NCBI RefSeq assembly: GCF_965638725.1
Contig: NC_134959.1
Location: 15,425,417 to 15,489,416, forward strand
DNA: 64,000 bases
From: Aptenodytes patagonicus
Lineage: Eukaryota > Chordata > Aves > Sphenisciformes > Spheniscidae
Direction of reading: 5' to 3'
The position numbers were made by a program, and so were the translations under genes. This document shows, one piece after another, positions 26,001 through 41,000 of the stretch. The notes under the pieces are model-generated. The model saw nothing but the letters and a program-made list of their open reading frames with translations, was not told the DNA's origin and searched no databases. Numbering within the stretch: the first letter of the stretch is position 1; every line of letters begins with the position of its first letter.

Positions 26001-29000
26001 GCTAGTTTGCTGTGATCATAAAACACTTCTGTTCTAAAGACTTTTAACTTTTCAATGACTTAATAGAATTTAAGAGTAATGAAAATTCAGAATTGTTTCT
26101 TTCACAACCATCTAAGAAGTGATCAAATTCAGATTTTCAGAATTATCAATGCTGTTCTTGGCTATAATTCAAGTTGCTAAGGCAAGGGGTGCATTCATTT
26201 GGGTATAGGCGGATAAATTAATTTGACAGCAGTGTGCTATTTCTCAGGAGATACATAGGTCCCATTATTTGTAACATGAGAATTATTCATGTCGGTGTAG
26301 CATTGATAATTCATCATTTGGGAAGGAAAAGTGTGGCAGTACTTTAAGGGGGGGTGGAATGAAGATGGTTCATAGGTGGTGATATAGAAGCCAAGTGTAG
26401 ATTGCTATATACAATGAACTTCCAATTTTCAGCACTGTTAAAAAAACTACAAGACAGCACCTTAGTACACTCATGATCCATATATATAGAATATTTATCA
26501 CCTAATGCAGAAAAACAGCTTATTCAAGTAATAGCTTAAATATATGCAAGTGTTGCATTTGCACACATAAGTAGTACTAAAAGCAATAGGAACACAACAC
26601 TGTTATTTAAGCCACAGTTCTACTTGTGCAGTAAATTTTTTAGGTTGGTAGACTGTGTGTTGTTATTCTTCAGTGCTTGTTTAATTTTGTCTCTGTTTTT
26701 TTTACCACAAAATTTTGGAAAAAAAGAAAAATGCAAAGATTGTGTTAGGAAAGCCAGGGCTCACCTAAAGTCAAGACTTCCATGGGATGTCATGGGCAAT
26801 AAGAAGAGCTTCTACTACTGCATTAGTAGTAAAATGCTGGACAAAGCTGAATGAGTCGGGCAGGTGATTTAGTGACAGCAGATAAGGCTGAGATAATCTA
26901 TGTTCTTCCCCTTGGTCTTCGCGGTGAGATCTCTCAGGTTGGTGTGCTTAGAGTAAGAAGAGCTACCAGCAGTAGATGAGGATCGGCATCAGGGATTACT
27001 TGAGCGAATTCTACTCGTACAAGTCCATAGGACCACATGGGCTGCTTTTCCAAGGGTGTTCGAGTCCTTGAAAGGCCACTCTCTAACATGTGTGAAAGGT
27101 CATGAAGATAGCTTACAGAAGGTACTTGATGACTGGAGAAATGCTGCAGCCATCTTTAGAAAAGGGTAAAAAGAACTAACGGGGAAACAACTTTTTGGGG
27201 TTTTTTTGCATGTGGTGTGGAATGTAGTTACAGAGTAATCAGAGCGAGGCAGGATATTGAGGGTCAGGCTTTAGTAATATTCATAACACTTTATGAATGT
27301 AAAGTCAGATATGACAGATCCAGATGGAATATAATAAAAATGTGCATATTTTATTTACTTCTAATTGAGCAACTGCATCAATTTTGTGTTCACTTTTGTT
27401 AAGGTCTTGGATCCAGAACAAAATCACAGTTTCACCGATCACTACTTAAATGTAGCCTTTGATCTGTCCCAAGTCCTTTTTATAGCTACAGCCAACACTA
27501 CAGCTACTATCCCACCTGCTTTGCTGGACAGAATGGAAATTATTCAAGTTCCAGGTAACACTACAGTGTTTTCATTAAAGTGGCTATTGCAAGTCCTTAA
27601 ACAATGTTGGGGTGTTTTTCCTAAAATGAAAAGCAGTTCCTTAAGGTAAGCCTGCCAGGAACCTAGACTGAATGGCCAGAATCGTTAAAAGAGACTAGTC
27701 AGGATGCCTCCCTTATGGCCTCTGTCATGAGAATGAAATTTAGCATTGCAGTTAGGAAGATTCAGTTCCAGGTATGTGGACATACATTGATACATTCTGT
27801 AACAATATTTTCACTAATTGATGTGTTTGTATTCTAACTGGCTGTTGGCTGATGCATCTTTTTAAGATTCCAATGAAGAAAGGGATCTTTGAAACACTAA
27901 AATTCTATTCTTCTTGTTCACATGAAGTTACGTATAATCACAAAGTATCATATCAACAGCCTTTTAAATTATAGCTGGGTTCTTTTTGTTAAATTCAATC
28001 AGGTACAATTATAAATGGTAGGAAGTTTGATTATATTGTAGCGTATAAGCAAAAAGATTAGTAAACATATGCTTTTTCTTTTGAAGGATACACACAAGAA
28101 GAAAAAATTGAAATTGCACATAGACACTTGATTCCTAAACAGCTTGAACAACATGGCCTGACTCCACAGCAAATACAGATTCCACAAGTAACCACTTTGG
28201 ACATAATTACCAGGTAAATCTGTTATTCATTGTTTAAGTTTAAATAACTTCTTTTTCTGGTAAGTAGTAAATCATTTATAAAGTGATAACACAAACCATT
28301 TCTTAAGATCTGTTGTCCTTAATAGCTTCAGAAGTTCAACAATTGGTAATTTATGGAATTGCTCTTTCCTGAGCTCTGTCTGGCTCTGCTGTCTAAACTG
28401 AATCATCCTTCCTTCTCTAGAGAATTCCTTGCTCTGGCTTTCAGAGTGTGGCTCACAATCAGTTGTGTTGACACAACTGTCAAGGCACTATGAATAAACA
28501 GAAACACTTGAAGCTAGTATTGCTGCAGTGTTCAGTGTGTGAAGCCATGGTCTTGGCAGCAGACAACCTTTATTTTAAAGAATGAAGTTTTATTTCTGTC
28601 ATTTTCATAGAAAAAATGGAAATTACCATTTTGTTTCTTGTGACTTGATGGGCCACATTTGTCTAAAAAATGGAATTAGGTTAAAAAAATTAAAATGTGG
28701 GGTTTTTTAAATAGCTTGTAGTAATTAGAACGATTTTTTTTGTTGGACATGAGAACAAAGATACTGATCAGAACATCTTTTGGACTTAAAACTAGCTCAT
28801 TTCCAATGGAAAAACTGTATCATTATTCAATGAATTGAAGTATTTTGTGACCAGGAACAACATTTTGGCATTTAGTGAGTGTTATTGTCCAGTGTTTCTT
28901 TTTAATTCATAGACTAAGAGAAAATACTCTTTTACAGTCAGTTCCTCAACTTTCAGTGAACTATATTTTGAGTTTTAAAATAGTTTTTCCTTTTAATTTT

Positions 29001-32000
29001 TACGCATCTGAGAAGAGGTCAGTGCTACTGGAGCACTGTTTAGCATTTCACTGCGGTTTGATACCAGGTGTTAGTCATGTCTTCTTCCCACTTAGTAGTT
29101 TGTCTTTCTTCACAATTTTATCAGCAAACCACAATTATTTTGATAAAAGCACATGACAGTTTTTTCCTGTTTATTAGAGTGGCCCAAGGTCTCACTGCCT
29201 TTCACATCTCATTTTATTTGGATGTATTTTTAAAAAGAAAGTGTGCTTACATTCAAAAGAAATCTTTCTTACAAAGAATATCCACCAGTAAAACAATTGT
29301 CTCTACGCTAGATACACTAGAGAGGCAGGAGTGCGCTCTCTGGATCGGAAGCTGGGAGCTATTTGCAGAGCAGTGGCAGTGAAAGTGGCAGAAGGACAGC
29401 ACAAAGAAACAAAGCCAGATCGTGCTGAAGTGGGCGAAGGAGAAGGTGTGTATCTTTTTCATGTTTTATTAAAAAGGAAACTTCTAACGTAGTCACTAGG
29501 AAGCTGATTTATCAACCTTTTCTCCTTTTTTTTTATGCTACTTTAAGGGCTCTGTTTTTAAAAGCTTTGCAAATAGAGGGACATTCTTATTATGCATGGT
29601 TCAAGTAGTGCTGAATTATGGCTTGGGACGTAAGTAGAGTAATTTCAGCCTGCCAGGTTGGTAATTGAGAAGTACAGTGGATCTGTTTCATATCTTAGGT
29701 ATGCAATTATGATTTGTGTATGTTTTTATGTCTTCCTAGGCTTTTTTTACGCAAATCTTTCACTGTTTTTTTTCTTTAATAAAAGACTAAGCATGGCTTT
29801 AGTTACTATATTTAAAGAGGTTCTTTAACTGTGCTGTGCATGCTCTATCAGCTCAGAACTCAATCGAGTTATTTTGTTGTACTCTAAAATAAATGTCTGC
29901 TTGAAGAGCTTTGAAATTAGAAAGGTTTAGGGGCACTTTTTCTGTGCCTTTTAAGACTGCACTTATTCTAAGTCTCTTGAAACTTTGGTAACTTGTCAAC
30001 TTCAGTAAGTCTGTTCTTGTTTCCCATGTATACAGACAATAGTGATTTCTCATTCCCAGTCATCCAACAGACTGAACGAAAACTAAACATAAAATTCTCA
30101 AACAGCAAAAATATTCAGGTGTAACTGCTTCACCGGTAAAGGTAGACCCCTTTCTAGTCTTGAAATAGAAGGGGTTCGGAAGGAAGAAGTCAGGCCCCTA
30201 ATCCAGTTCATGTGCAACATGCAACTGGTGACTGCTCCCTTTTTCATCCCCAAATTAATGTTCTCTTTTAATAAAAATGAACATCCATACTGCGTTTGGT
30301 GAAACATACCATGCAAAGCATAGACGGTTGTGCTTTTATTCCAGCCAGTTGCTGATGGAGGATCTCACTGCACACAGCAGTTTTCTTTTAAGGGCTTCAG
30401 AGTGCTAATTGCAGCATTAGATGTCTACAGAAGCCAGCTCAAGGTAGATGAGAAATGTGAAAGGACAGAATCTGAACCTGAAGTTGAACTTCTAAAATGT
30501 GGATAGTCCTTAGTCTCAATAAAATCTAGCGAGCAGGGTGTCGGGTGTTTTGTTTGTTTGTTTTTTAAAGACTGCAATGAGCACAGTTGACGCTTTCTGA
30601 CAAGAAACACTGCCAGTCTGTCAAAGAACAACTGTGCCAGAGGACACCAGAAAGCCAAAACTGCAGAATGGCTGCTTACTTTTGCTCCAGAATACTCACA
30701 AACTTAAAATACTAAACCTGTTGGTTTGATGTTGTGAAAGATTCCACAACTAAGCCGACGTGGAAAAAAATTTAAGTTTTAACATGTGTACAGATAGAGT
30801 AGTTCTGGACTGGTTTAGAGGAGGACAAATAAGGAGACTTGTTATCTGTTCCTTTTAAAATAAGGCAGCTTACAAGTCTGAATGGTGCCACCCCTTCCAG
30901 AGAGTAAATCCTAGGGGAGGAAATATAGCTGATAATTGTACAGTTTTCTCTGAATGTTTGGCTTAAAGAAAGTGAACTCTCACAGTAGCAGTGGCTGTGC
31001 ATCCGTGGATGACTGTGCAGTTTAAATTGTCCCATCTACATTAAAAGGAAGAGCTTTTAAGACATACTTATTAATGCTTTCCATTTATATTATGTGCATC
31101 TTGTCTACCTTCTCTCCTCTGTGCTGGATTTTTCTGAAGGCAAACACATGAGTTTGTCGATACTTCTGTGATACCTGAACTTGCTCTTGAACCAGAACAC
31201 TGAGCCTTTGGGCTGTGGTGGGCAGGCTTACTAGCATCAAGCAATATCAGCTGTCTTTGCTACTGTCACTTTTTGCAATGGTAATTTTGACAAGTCATAT
31301 TTTTCAAGTATTTCTTTGCACAGAAGGGTAGATATGTCTAACGTGCTTAAGAGGTCTAATGCGATTGCTGAATAAAAAAAGGGTCATTCTGCTCTTCAAG
31401 CTTTCTGATAAAATAAATGAAAAGTAGGTTCAGAGCACAAGTCCTGATACTGTAAGAAGAAACATTTTACTATTAAAGCAAAGAATAAAAAGGAACTGTA
31501 TTAGACATCTCAATCCAGTGAGAGGTATTTACAATGTTAAAATTGGCACTGTACTTGCAACTTAGGTATTTACACTGTTAAAATTATCCACTGTTAAAAT
31601 TAGTACTGGACTTGCAACTTACCGAAGCTAAGTGAAAACAGCAAGCTAAGTGCTTCAAAAGAGGGCAAAATGCTAGCATTTTTGGTTGACACACAATTTG
31701 GAGTAAGCCCAGAAGAAATGACCTGTGAAGAGCTGCCTTTGTACCTCTGGAATTGAAACTGTCCATAAGAAAAAGCTGTATTAATAAAAGGGAGTCCAAG
31801 GGACAGGTGGCTCTATAGTTAAACTTTGATATTATGAAGGCATGTATATGTGCTGGTTTTTGCTGGGGTAGAGTTAATCTTCTTCATGCAGAATGGTGCA
31901 GCCTGCAAAATGTGTTTTATTTTGTACTAGTAATGTGCTTATACCCTGCTGTATTTTTAATAGAATATGTCACTTGTTAGGAGTGTATGAGAGTAGGACA

Positions 32001-35000
32001 CTTTTTAAAAATATTTTTGTTTAGGTTTCATTCAGTCTGTTGGAAACAACCAAGTATTTAAAACAAAACTCGTAAACATCCCCCAAGTTGATGCAAATAA
32101 TGGGATTTTTAGCCTAAATTTATTTCTTTGGATTTTTTTTCCAGTTGATTAGTGGACATTTGTGCAGTTGTGCACAGTGATGATGAATTTTTATTTCATA
32201 TAATGAATGACTCTGGAAGAATAGTTAATCAAGTTGTTGTCTCTTAATAGTTTCATTTAGAATTATTTCTTGATTTTTTTTGTTTCTTTATCCTTATCTG
32301 TATAAAAAGACCTATAATTCATTTTTGCTTTACACATTTGTCAGTTACTGATGTGGTACTGAGACTCTACAGTTAGTGCATTCATATGTCACAAGTTGTG
32401 AATAGGAGAGAGCAAGCTACAGGCTTGCCTTGTAGATTCTAACTTGCTAAAGCATAATTTGTATATGATTCATAGCATATCAGAATAGTAACATGGTGCC
32501 TATTGTGTTTATTCAGCTGAGTGCCTTCTGGCTTGTGGGTTTGTAATAAAAGTTGAAAGACATTAGGTGGTAGAACCACAAAATTTCCATCATTATATTG
32601 ATTAAATCAGATTATTAACTCAAAGTGGAGCATCTGTTTTCAAGGCTTTGTAAACATCAGGCTTTTGACACTGTTTGATGGTAGGCTCTAAAAATGGAGG
32701 ATACCTGCCATAGCAGAACTGATGCTAGGAGATACGCTGTCAAGCCACGTTTAGCACTTTCCAAAAATGCATGACTGAAATACACTGGCAGCTTTGTATT
32801 GCCTTCCTCGCTCCTTTGACTCCTGAGCTTTATGATGAAGTTGGCAAGTGGAGAAGTGTTAGTTTGCGTCAGTCATTGAATTTGTACTGTGAACTTCAGC
32901 AAAAGCAAATGGAGTAATTTTTCAGACCTCTCCAGGGAGTCATCTTTGTGTACAGTAACACTATCTGATATTTTACTGAAACACTATCTAAGATTTATGA
33001 GACACTCATCTAGTCTTTGACACTAGAAGAAATTCTAGGAGTCACAAAAATATGTGAAACTCTCCCTCCTATTTTAGTGCAACTGCCTTGAGAATACAAT
33101 GCAGCAACTGTGCACTAAGGCATCATATCATGATACAACAGTTGAAACCCAGAGTGAAAAATGATTTGCCTAATTCAGACTTGAAAGGAGTTTTAGGATG
33201 AGTAATATTTAGTAACTGAAAGTGATTAAATGAGGATTCTATCTATGTTGAAACCAAGGCTTTGAAAATACTTAAATATTTCCATAACCCAGTCATACAG
33301 TACAGTTTGTTCTACTCCTTGTGGGTGAAACAACACTTGGTTTTGAGTTTACATGCAAGTTTGACTGAAGTGGTCAACGTGAACTGAAACATGTAGTCTT
33401 TACTCTCCCTCCCTCAACTTGGGTAGGATGCATTTTATTCACAAAACATGATTATGCATGACTGGGGGGGGGGGGGGGTTGCTTGTTTTTAGTATGTATA
33501 AGGGCCTTAATACAGCTGGGCTAACATCACTGCTCGTGCAAAAAGGGACCTGTTCTATGTTCTAGCCAAAACTCAGCACTTGCAGCAGCATGGGATCTCC
33601 CATAGCACTGAGAAATGAGTTTATGAAATCTGATCAGCATAAATCCCACGGTGGTATGACTGTAGGCACTCAAGTTTGAGCTCAGCTGTGCTGGCATTAG
33701 TATACTTATCAGCTCTGCAGACTGTAATATGTGGTTCTTTCTAAAAATTGCTTGGAATGTCTTCTCTGTTTTAGGCCAAAGAGGCGTAAATGTTATGAAA
33801 AGTTGGGTTTATATACGAACTATTTTTTTCCCATGTTAATTTATCTAAATATTCCTGCATGAAAACCTCAAATTCAAGTGCTTCACGTACGCATTGTTAT
33901 TCTAGATCAGAATTGATGGAATGTAATTATTTTGTGAAAAGAGAGATTTTCTGATCCTGTGGGGAAAAATGCACGTAGCATATACGAGTAAGTGTTAGTA
34001 GGATTGGGGTCCCAGGAAGGAGTTCCTTTCCAAAATTAATTCTTTTGGAAGTAGCACTTCCCAAGTATGTAGTGCGTAAGATTTAAGTTGGACAATGGAA
34101 AATTGCTTTTAAGATGTAGTTTCATGTTATGCCTGGCTTTGAGTGTGGACTGTTGCCAGCAAGGGCAATCCCATCCTTTCCTACCTAAATGTAGTTTTGT
34201 GGAGTTTGTTGGTTAGTTTGGAGGGGCTAAAAGAATTCTGGGTCTGTCTGTCGTGCGCTGAAGCATCTGCTAGTAAATCTGCTGAGAAAAAAGAACATGC
34301 TGTTTTCCCTTTAATTGCCCACAAACTTGAAACCTTTTCTTTTATGCTTACGTTCTTTCTTATACCTCTTCATAGCAATTCAGCAAATCAGAATATGTTA
34401 TGTTAAAAGCTGTTTAAAAATTTTAGGTTTCTATTATATTATTCTGTCATGGCCAGTAAGTATGGCTGGAAATCTTTGGGTTTAAGACTTATGTATTACT
34501 AGTGCTTAATTTAAATATGTTTTATGAGGAGCTGAGAAATTGCTACATGTTGAAGAAGTTTTAGGCTCTTCTATTCACTCGTTTCCATTATATCTCTAGA
34601 AGAAAGTAGCAGTCTTAAATTCTTAAATCTTTGTCTTTGTGCCATGGAATTCCTTTTTAGATTAAATCCTGAACTATATATAGTAGTTCATTGTCAGTAT
34701 GTTTTCTTAGGAGTCCGTTTTCTTACAAATCCAGTATTTACATGCAAGATTTTGTTTTGTTTTGGGAACTTGCAAAGGCAGATTCCTGAGAGGAACATTG
34801 TCATGATCTTTGCTGAGTAGCTGCAGATTCTGCTCTGAAAATTTTACAAACGTAATCTTCTTTTTTTGGTTGGTTGATTGTTTTTTGGATTTTTTTTGTT
34901 TTTGGGGGAGGGGTGTTTGTTGATTTGCTGTTGGGTTTTGGTGTGGGGTTTTTTGGGTTTGGTTGGTTTGTTTTTGGTTTTTTTTTTTTAGTTTTTCCAA

Positions 35001-38000
35001 TTTTTAAATGTTAAAACAACTCAGTACCATGCTTCTTTTGTTTAAGCAGTACTGTAATAGTAGATCAGCAGGTGGTTCCTCCAGTGCAGCGTGGAGCTCT
35101 GTTAAGGGCACTTCTTTGACTTCTTAGCTTCTTTCTCCAACTTAACTCAAAATGTAAGATGATTAAGCTGTTGTCCTAACCAAAAGTTCTGTTTTTGGAA
35201 ACTTGAATTTAACTGTCTTGTTTTAGATAAATGTGTCATTTAACTTGTACTATCATTTATGGCTATTCATCTGGGATAGGCAGGGAACATGTATTTGTCA
35301 TTGTTAATGGAAATCTTAATTACTTGCATCCTTATAGATGCTTCGTAGTCAGCACTTCTATAAAGGTGATGAAATAAAATGTTTTTTCCTTCAAAGAAAA
35401 AGTTAGTGTTTGTAATTATATTTTGGAACGTCACTGTATGCTTTTAGGGAAAATTAGATAATGTCAGAATTTAGGTTAATATTTTTAGAAGTCTGAGTTT
35501 GTTATTGTTACAGATTATAAAATGGGGTCTACTAATTAGATTATATAAACTCAAAGAAAGAGTTTCTGATTCTTTTAATAGGGCAGGTGGCCTCAAAAAT
35601 TACCTACTGATTTGTTTACGAGAAGTCTGTCTCCTTCAGCTGTATATGTAGAACTAGGTGAAATAGGAGCAAGCAGAAATTGGAAATTGTTTGCTAGGCA
35701 GCAGTAAAATCTTGGTACAGAACAAAAGCAGTTGTTTTTAAACTCAGTTTTGTTTTAAAACATGAATTGTCCTATCAAATTACTAAGGTTTCGAAGATCG
35801 TAGTGTTGAAACTGCGGTCTGAGTTGCAAGAATAGCATGCAGGGTTATGTTTCCTAGACTTGCTAGTATTTATGTGTTTGAATTTATTATGTACAGAAAT
35901 AGTAGTTCATCAAAAATACAGAGACATGCTGGAACAACAGGAGGGCCATCTGACTAAGGCAGTGTTTACAGTAAAGGAATGGGATTTATGCATGGAGCAG
36001 TGAGTTGTACAATGGAAAAATTAGTGGCCGTTGGATAATAACGGTTAGATTTGAGTCCGGAATGAAAACTGAGTTGGTGTTATTATCGTAACAGTGATGT
36101 AGAATGTTTTCCTTGATACTGTATGAAGGCATTAGTGAGAATTGCACTGCAACAAAATTAACTGTAAAAAGGCCTTTATATGTCAGGATTAATAAAAGGA
36201 TAGTTTGTATCTTGTGAAAGGAGACATTCTGTCTTCATCCATTCTGAGAATTACTTTTGCAGCACAGAACACCTCTTAATGTTATATTAAATAGATTAGA
36301 TCAGTGATTTGTGTTTCCCTATAATTGTTTAAATTCCTGGATCTTCAGTTATTGTGCATGCATTAATATGCAGAGGAAGACAGTTTCTTCACTGAAAGTA
36401 AAACAGAATTCAAAGAAAGGAAGCAGCAGTGGGTAATTTCCCAAAGTATGGTGCAGAAGTCTTGAAGCCCAGTATATGTTCCTGCGTAATAGAGACTATC
36501 GCTTTAAACATATCTTAGGCTTGTGTTTTTGGGGTGGGAAGAAATATCTTCACTATATGTATGTGTACAATGCTTTTTTTAATGGCAGCCTCAGGGCAGG
36601 GAGGCACTGCCATAAAACTGCCACAGAACCTTAGAAACATCTGGATTGTTCAAGTATTTTTCATTTCTCTGATATATGTTTCACTAAAATATTGCTTAGG
36701 GCTCTCGAGAAAATGGTAATGAGCCTTTTGCATCTGGATCAAATTCTGTGGGGAAATGACTCCCTGCTTACATTCTCCTTCTGTATACAGTCGCTTAAGT
36801 AAATGTGCAGGGTAGGTCCAGCACAAATGATGTTTAAGTTCCTGAGCTTATTCGTGCAAACAACCGGCTGTGTAGTCTGGTTTAAAACAATTTTGAGGCT
36901 TTGATATTTATATGGTCCCCATTACCGTTCACTTTTGTATAGAAAACACATTTGTAGAGAAAACAGAAAATTTAAGGAAATTCTGCTAAGGAAACAATTG
37001 TATAGGTAAGAAATACAATCATACTGTAAATGGAGGAAGGAAAGAGCACACTTTTGAATCCATAACTATTGCTTTAAGTATGTGGTCCCTTCTTGATGAC
37101 GCTTGAGTATATTGCATTCAAAAGTGTCAGGCTAACTGGGTTTTATAGCCCTTCCTGAAGAGTAGATCACACCTTTCTGAAAATGCCTAATAATTTGATC
37201 TTTGAGGAATTTTTTGCTGCTAGTGGTTATTGGTCAAGACACCTTAGAAATACCTCATCCAACAAAGAAAAGAGCAGAGCCCTGTGTAAGTATAACATTT
37301 CAGGACAAAAGCCATAGATGAAGTTGTTACACTGAAGTTGTTTGGGGTTTTTCCACTGAGCAAGGACTGTATATGCTGTGTGCCAAACTGGCTGTTGAGC
37401 AAACGAGGGACGTCAATTTTGTGAATTAAGCAACCTGACCTAGTGAACTGTGTCCCTGCCTATGGCGGGGGGGTGGACTGGGTGGTCTTTAAAGGTTCCT
37501 TCCAACCCAAACCATTCTATGATTCTATGACTGAGTAAAGCCATAATAGTCGTAAGAGACAAAAATCAAAGTAAAAAGTGTAATGTCAGAATATGTGCTG
37601 CATAGGCTGCAATAACGGTGGGCTGTGCTACGTTGGGGTAGTGGTTCCATCTGACAGCCTGGAAGGAGGCGACACACCAGGGCTGGATGAGTTAGGCTTC
37701 CAGTGGGGCTGGTTTCCGTGTGATCTACCTGTAGCAGCTTCTCCTGTGCCCGGTCAGCTGGTGTTGAGGGTATGTGTGCGAGGGATTGGGGTGTGGAGAG
37801 AGGAAGGCAGAGTTACAGAGCAGCAAGTTACGCTGTCCTTGTTGGATACTGTGAAATGAGATGTTACTGACTGTAGTGCAGGCTAGCTGTAAGTAATGCA
37901 GCCATGTGGCAAAGCAGTGAATGTAAATCTGGCCAAAATGCTCCTGCTTTATTTGACAGAACTTAATTATTAGTGTCAGAAATTAAGCATTTAAATCCTT

Positions 38001-41000
38001 GCAGAAAGAGACCACAGAGAGCACAGTTGTAAACGTATGTAAAAAGAACAGTAGTTACTGAACTTTCAGTATTTACACATTCAGCTCCATATTCTGTATT
38101 ACACTACATTAAACATGATCATCTCCTACAAATACTGTTTATGCACACAAATACTGGTTTTATGCACAATTCTGACGAAAAGTGCAAAGTCCTAGATGAA
38201 CTTAATGTGTTTTGCTATTTGACCTAGTTTAAAATGCATTTAAGCAAGTGAGTTGCATCTCTGTCAGTGCTCTAGATTTAATATTATCTTTGCTGAACAG
38301 TTAGAACATGTTTAGGCTTAATAATTAAATTTGGTGCCATATTATCTTTAATTTGACAAGACTTTTGTGAAAGATGGTTTAAGCACACTTTCATGAACTT
38401 TCTGAGCATTTCTTTGAATATTTTATTTTTCTGTGTCATGATTTTTTTTAATTCCTGTGTCAAGAAAGACTGCTACAAATCCTAAATTAGATTTTCTTCT
38501 CTTAGATTGCAAAGAGCATGTCACAGAAGATGCAAAAACAGAATCCATCAGTGACACAGCTGACCTGGCTCTGCCACCTGAAATGCCGATTTTAATTGAT
38601 TTCCATGCTTTAAAAGATATCCTGGGGCCACCCATGTATGAAATGGAGGTAACATCCTCATTTGTTTCTACTTGACTGTTGTTTCTGTCTGGTTTGACTA
38701 GTTGTCTATTTTACTGCTATTGACTGAGTTTATACGATATTGACTTTTTAAAGTTAATTATCAGTATTAATTATTACTTGTATTAGTAACAGAACGGTGT
38801 TTCTTTGTGTTCCACCGAGTGTGTTTTCACCTAAAGGAGTTTTTGTTTTATTTTGTTTTAATTCAAGCTATGTAAATACCATAATGGCATGACTTTCTGT
38901 TAGCAAAGATGCCTGCAGCAGTGCTTAAGAATGCGGTGGTGTTTTTTCAGTTTATAACAACTTTGCTTTTGTTTGGGGGATGTCTGGTGGTCTTGGGAAA
39001 GAAGCCAAAAGTAGAACCCAGGAATCCCGTCTCTGAGGCAGCTGTGTTAAGGACTGTCCCACATACCTCCTTAAAGCCAGTCAGCTTTTTTGGGTATTAA
39101 AACCACTTCAGTTTGCACCAGAAATTCTCAGACATTCTTTAGATTAATGTGACTCTTAGCTATTAAAAATGTTTTATGATCAGTCAGGCACCTCCAGCTT
39201 CCTAGTACCAGCTCTGTTCCATCAGTAGGCATATTCCAGAATTTTTTCTTTCCCCCGTCTGTATTTTGCTACATTCTATGAAAATGCCATCAATAAAAGT
39301 AGTTTGTTAGTTTGGGATTCTCTTTTCACCATTTACATTGCAGTTATTCTCTGCTTTACTTCAGGTCCAGGTGAACTGACCGAGTGTAAGTAGTATATAT
39401 AACACTATGACAGGAAACCAGTTGCTGATGGAACGCTAAATTTTTCTGTCTTTATCCTGGAGAAAAGATCAGTAAACCAGTAAGTTATGGAGAAAATAGA
39501 AATGAAGGGAAACCTTCCAGACGAGACAAAATTCAAACTTTTAAGAAATTTCCTGTGAGAATTCTTCTCTCCTAGATGAGAGAACCAGACTCCAGTGGGA
39601 TTTGGAGGACAAAAAGTGGACAAGATAGCAGGGGAAGCAGGAGAAAATCGTTAAGGATCGTTAAGGAATGAGTCAATTTTTAGACCCAAACTGAGGTTTT
39701 TGGATATGAAGATTTTATCATGGAAGAGATTCTTAATGAAGAGACAGAAATGAGGAAACAAGTTGAAAGAAGACAGCACTATTGATTGTGTTAGAGGATG
39801 ATGATGGTAGTAGCAGTGGAGGTTGGGGGGAATGGGAGGCAAGGAAGATCAAGTGATCAAGAGACCAGTACCTTATGACTCTCTCGGTTGAGTTTTTTCA
39901 CACTGGTCATTTATGTTCTGATTTATTTCTTTTTACTTTCAGAAATTAGAAGAGAGTGCTTTTTAGGCAAATGACTTTATCGTAAGCAACTTACGTTCTT
40001 TCTTTTCATCCCTCAGAAGCTGCTATACCCAATAATAAAATCACACAAGACAGTTCAAGGCCATTTTAATTAAGAAGGTAGCATGGATATACTTTAGCTT
40101 GATTTGGAATGACTGTAGCCGTCAGACCATTTGTAGTACCCCTATGGAAATTTTTACGAGTCTGTCTATCTTTTTCTCACTACCCGACTTTTAGAAACAA
40201 TTACTGAAAAATAGCATGTGGGTTGTTTTCAGAGAAATAACATTCTACCTGAATTTTCATTTTGGAGTACGTTATATACTTCAGACATCTGGTCTTTGGA
40301 GCTAAAGCGCTGCAGGATCATTTGGCTTTTTAGTGCTTGAATTGCAGATGCACATAAAGCCGTTGTAGTAAATTGAACCTAATATTCAAGCCTTATTCTG
40401 ATTTCTACAAACGGTGTTTATTAGTTTCATAAAGGTGCTAAAAAATAAATTGAATTTGGTAAATTTGTACAAAAGTTCTGGTCACTTGCAACTGTACTCC
40501 TAGTTCTCAGTCAAGAGTAGAATTAATTCAAACAATTATGAAATTGCCACACTTTTTAAAAATTAGATTGTAGGCCAAGAAATAAGCTAATATGTGACTT
40601 TCCTTAGATGTTCTGCTGTTCTTTGAACTTTTTCTGGAGTTGATTATTGATTTAAATTTGGTAGCGTGGCTGTGTTGGCAAATAGTTTCTGCTATTTTGT
40701 CCTTTTTCTACAGGAGTAAGTAGCGCAAGTAAAATTTTTAAAGTGTGGTTCTTAATTCCAAATATACAAATACATGAGTGCTGGGTTGGGGGTTTTTTTT
40801 TGCATGCACTGTTGCCATGAATATGCATATAAGCATTTCATGGATCTGCTGGCCTGTATAAGCTGAAATAAGACTGACTGAAGCTTTTGACCTGTGTATT
40901 AAAGGTTTTTTAAACGTTTCCATATTTAGCAGGCAAATTAAGTAGTGCATAAATAGAACTAGAGATGAATCCACACAGCATCAATTCCCTGAGCTGCTCA

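Larger units (their letters stand above)
19032..27403 (+). other. LONP2: LONP2 intron 8
   Basis: An 8.4-kb intron with a long decayed CR1 at 19893-22228 and an older CR1 remnant at about 26733-27187. The 4.5 kb between them (22230-26730) is AT-rich with no recognised element. The acceptor is a short CACTTTTGTTAAG. Confidence 0.8.
29446..38505 (+). other. LONP2: LONP2 intron 11
   Basis: The largest intron, 9.1 kb. It holds a tandem duplication (31524-31621), an LTR fragment (31850-31960), a 15-G run (33464-33478), a T/G-rich tract (34858-34995) and a short CR1 tail (37437-37532). A GC-richer patch at 37590-37860 next to the CR1 tail has an 88-codon frame without recognisable features. The rest is AT-rich. 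Confidence 0.75.

Noticed and set aside
34707-35000. Lys/Asn/Gln/Pro-rich 97-codon minus-strand frame
   Set aside because: It is produced by the T/G-rich low-complexity tract.
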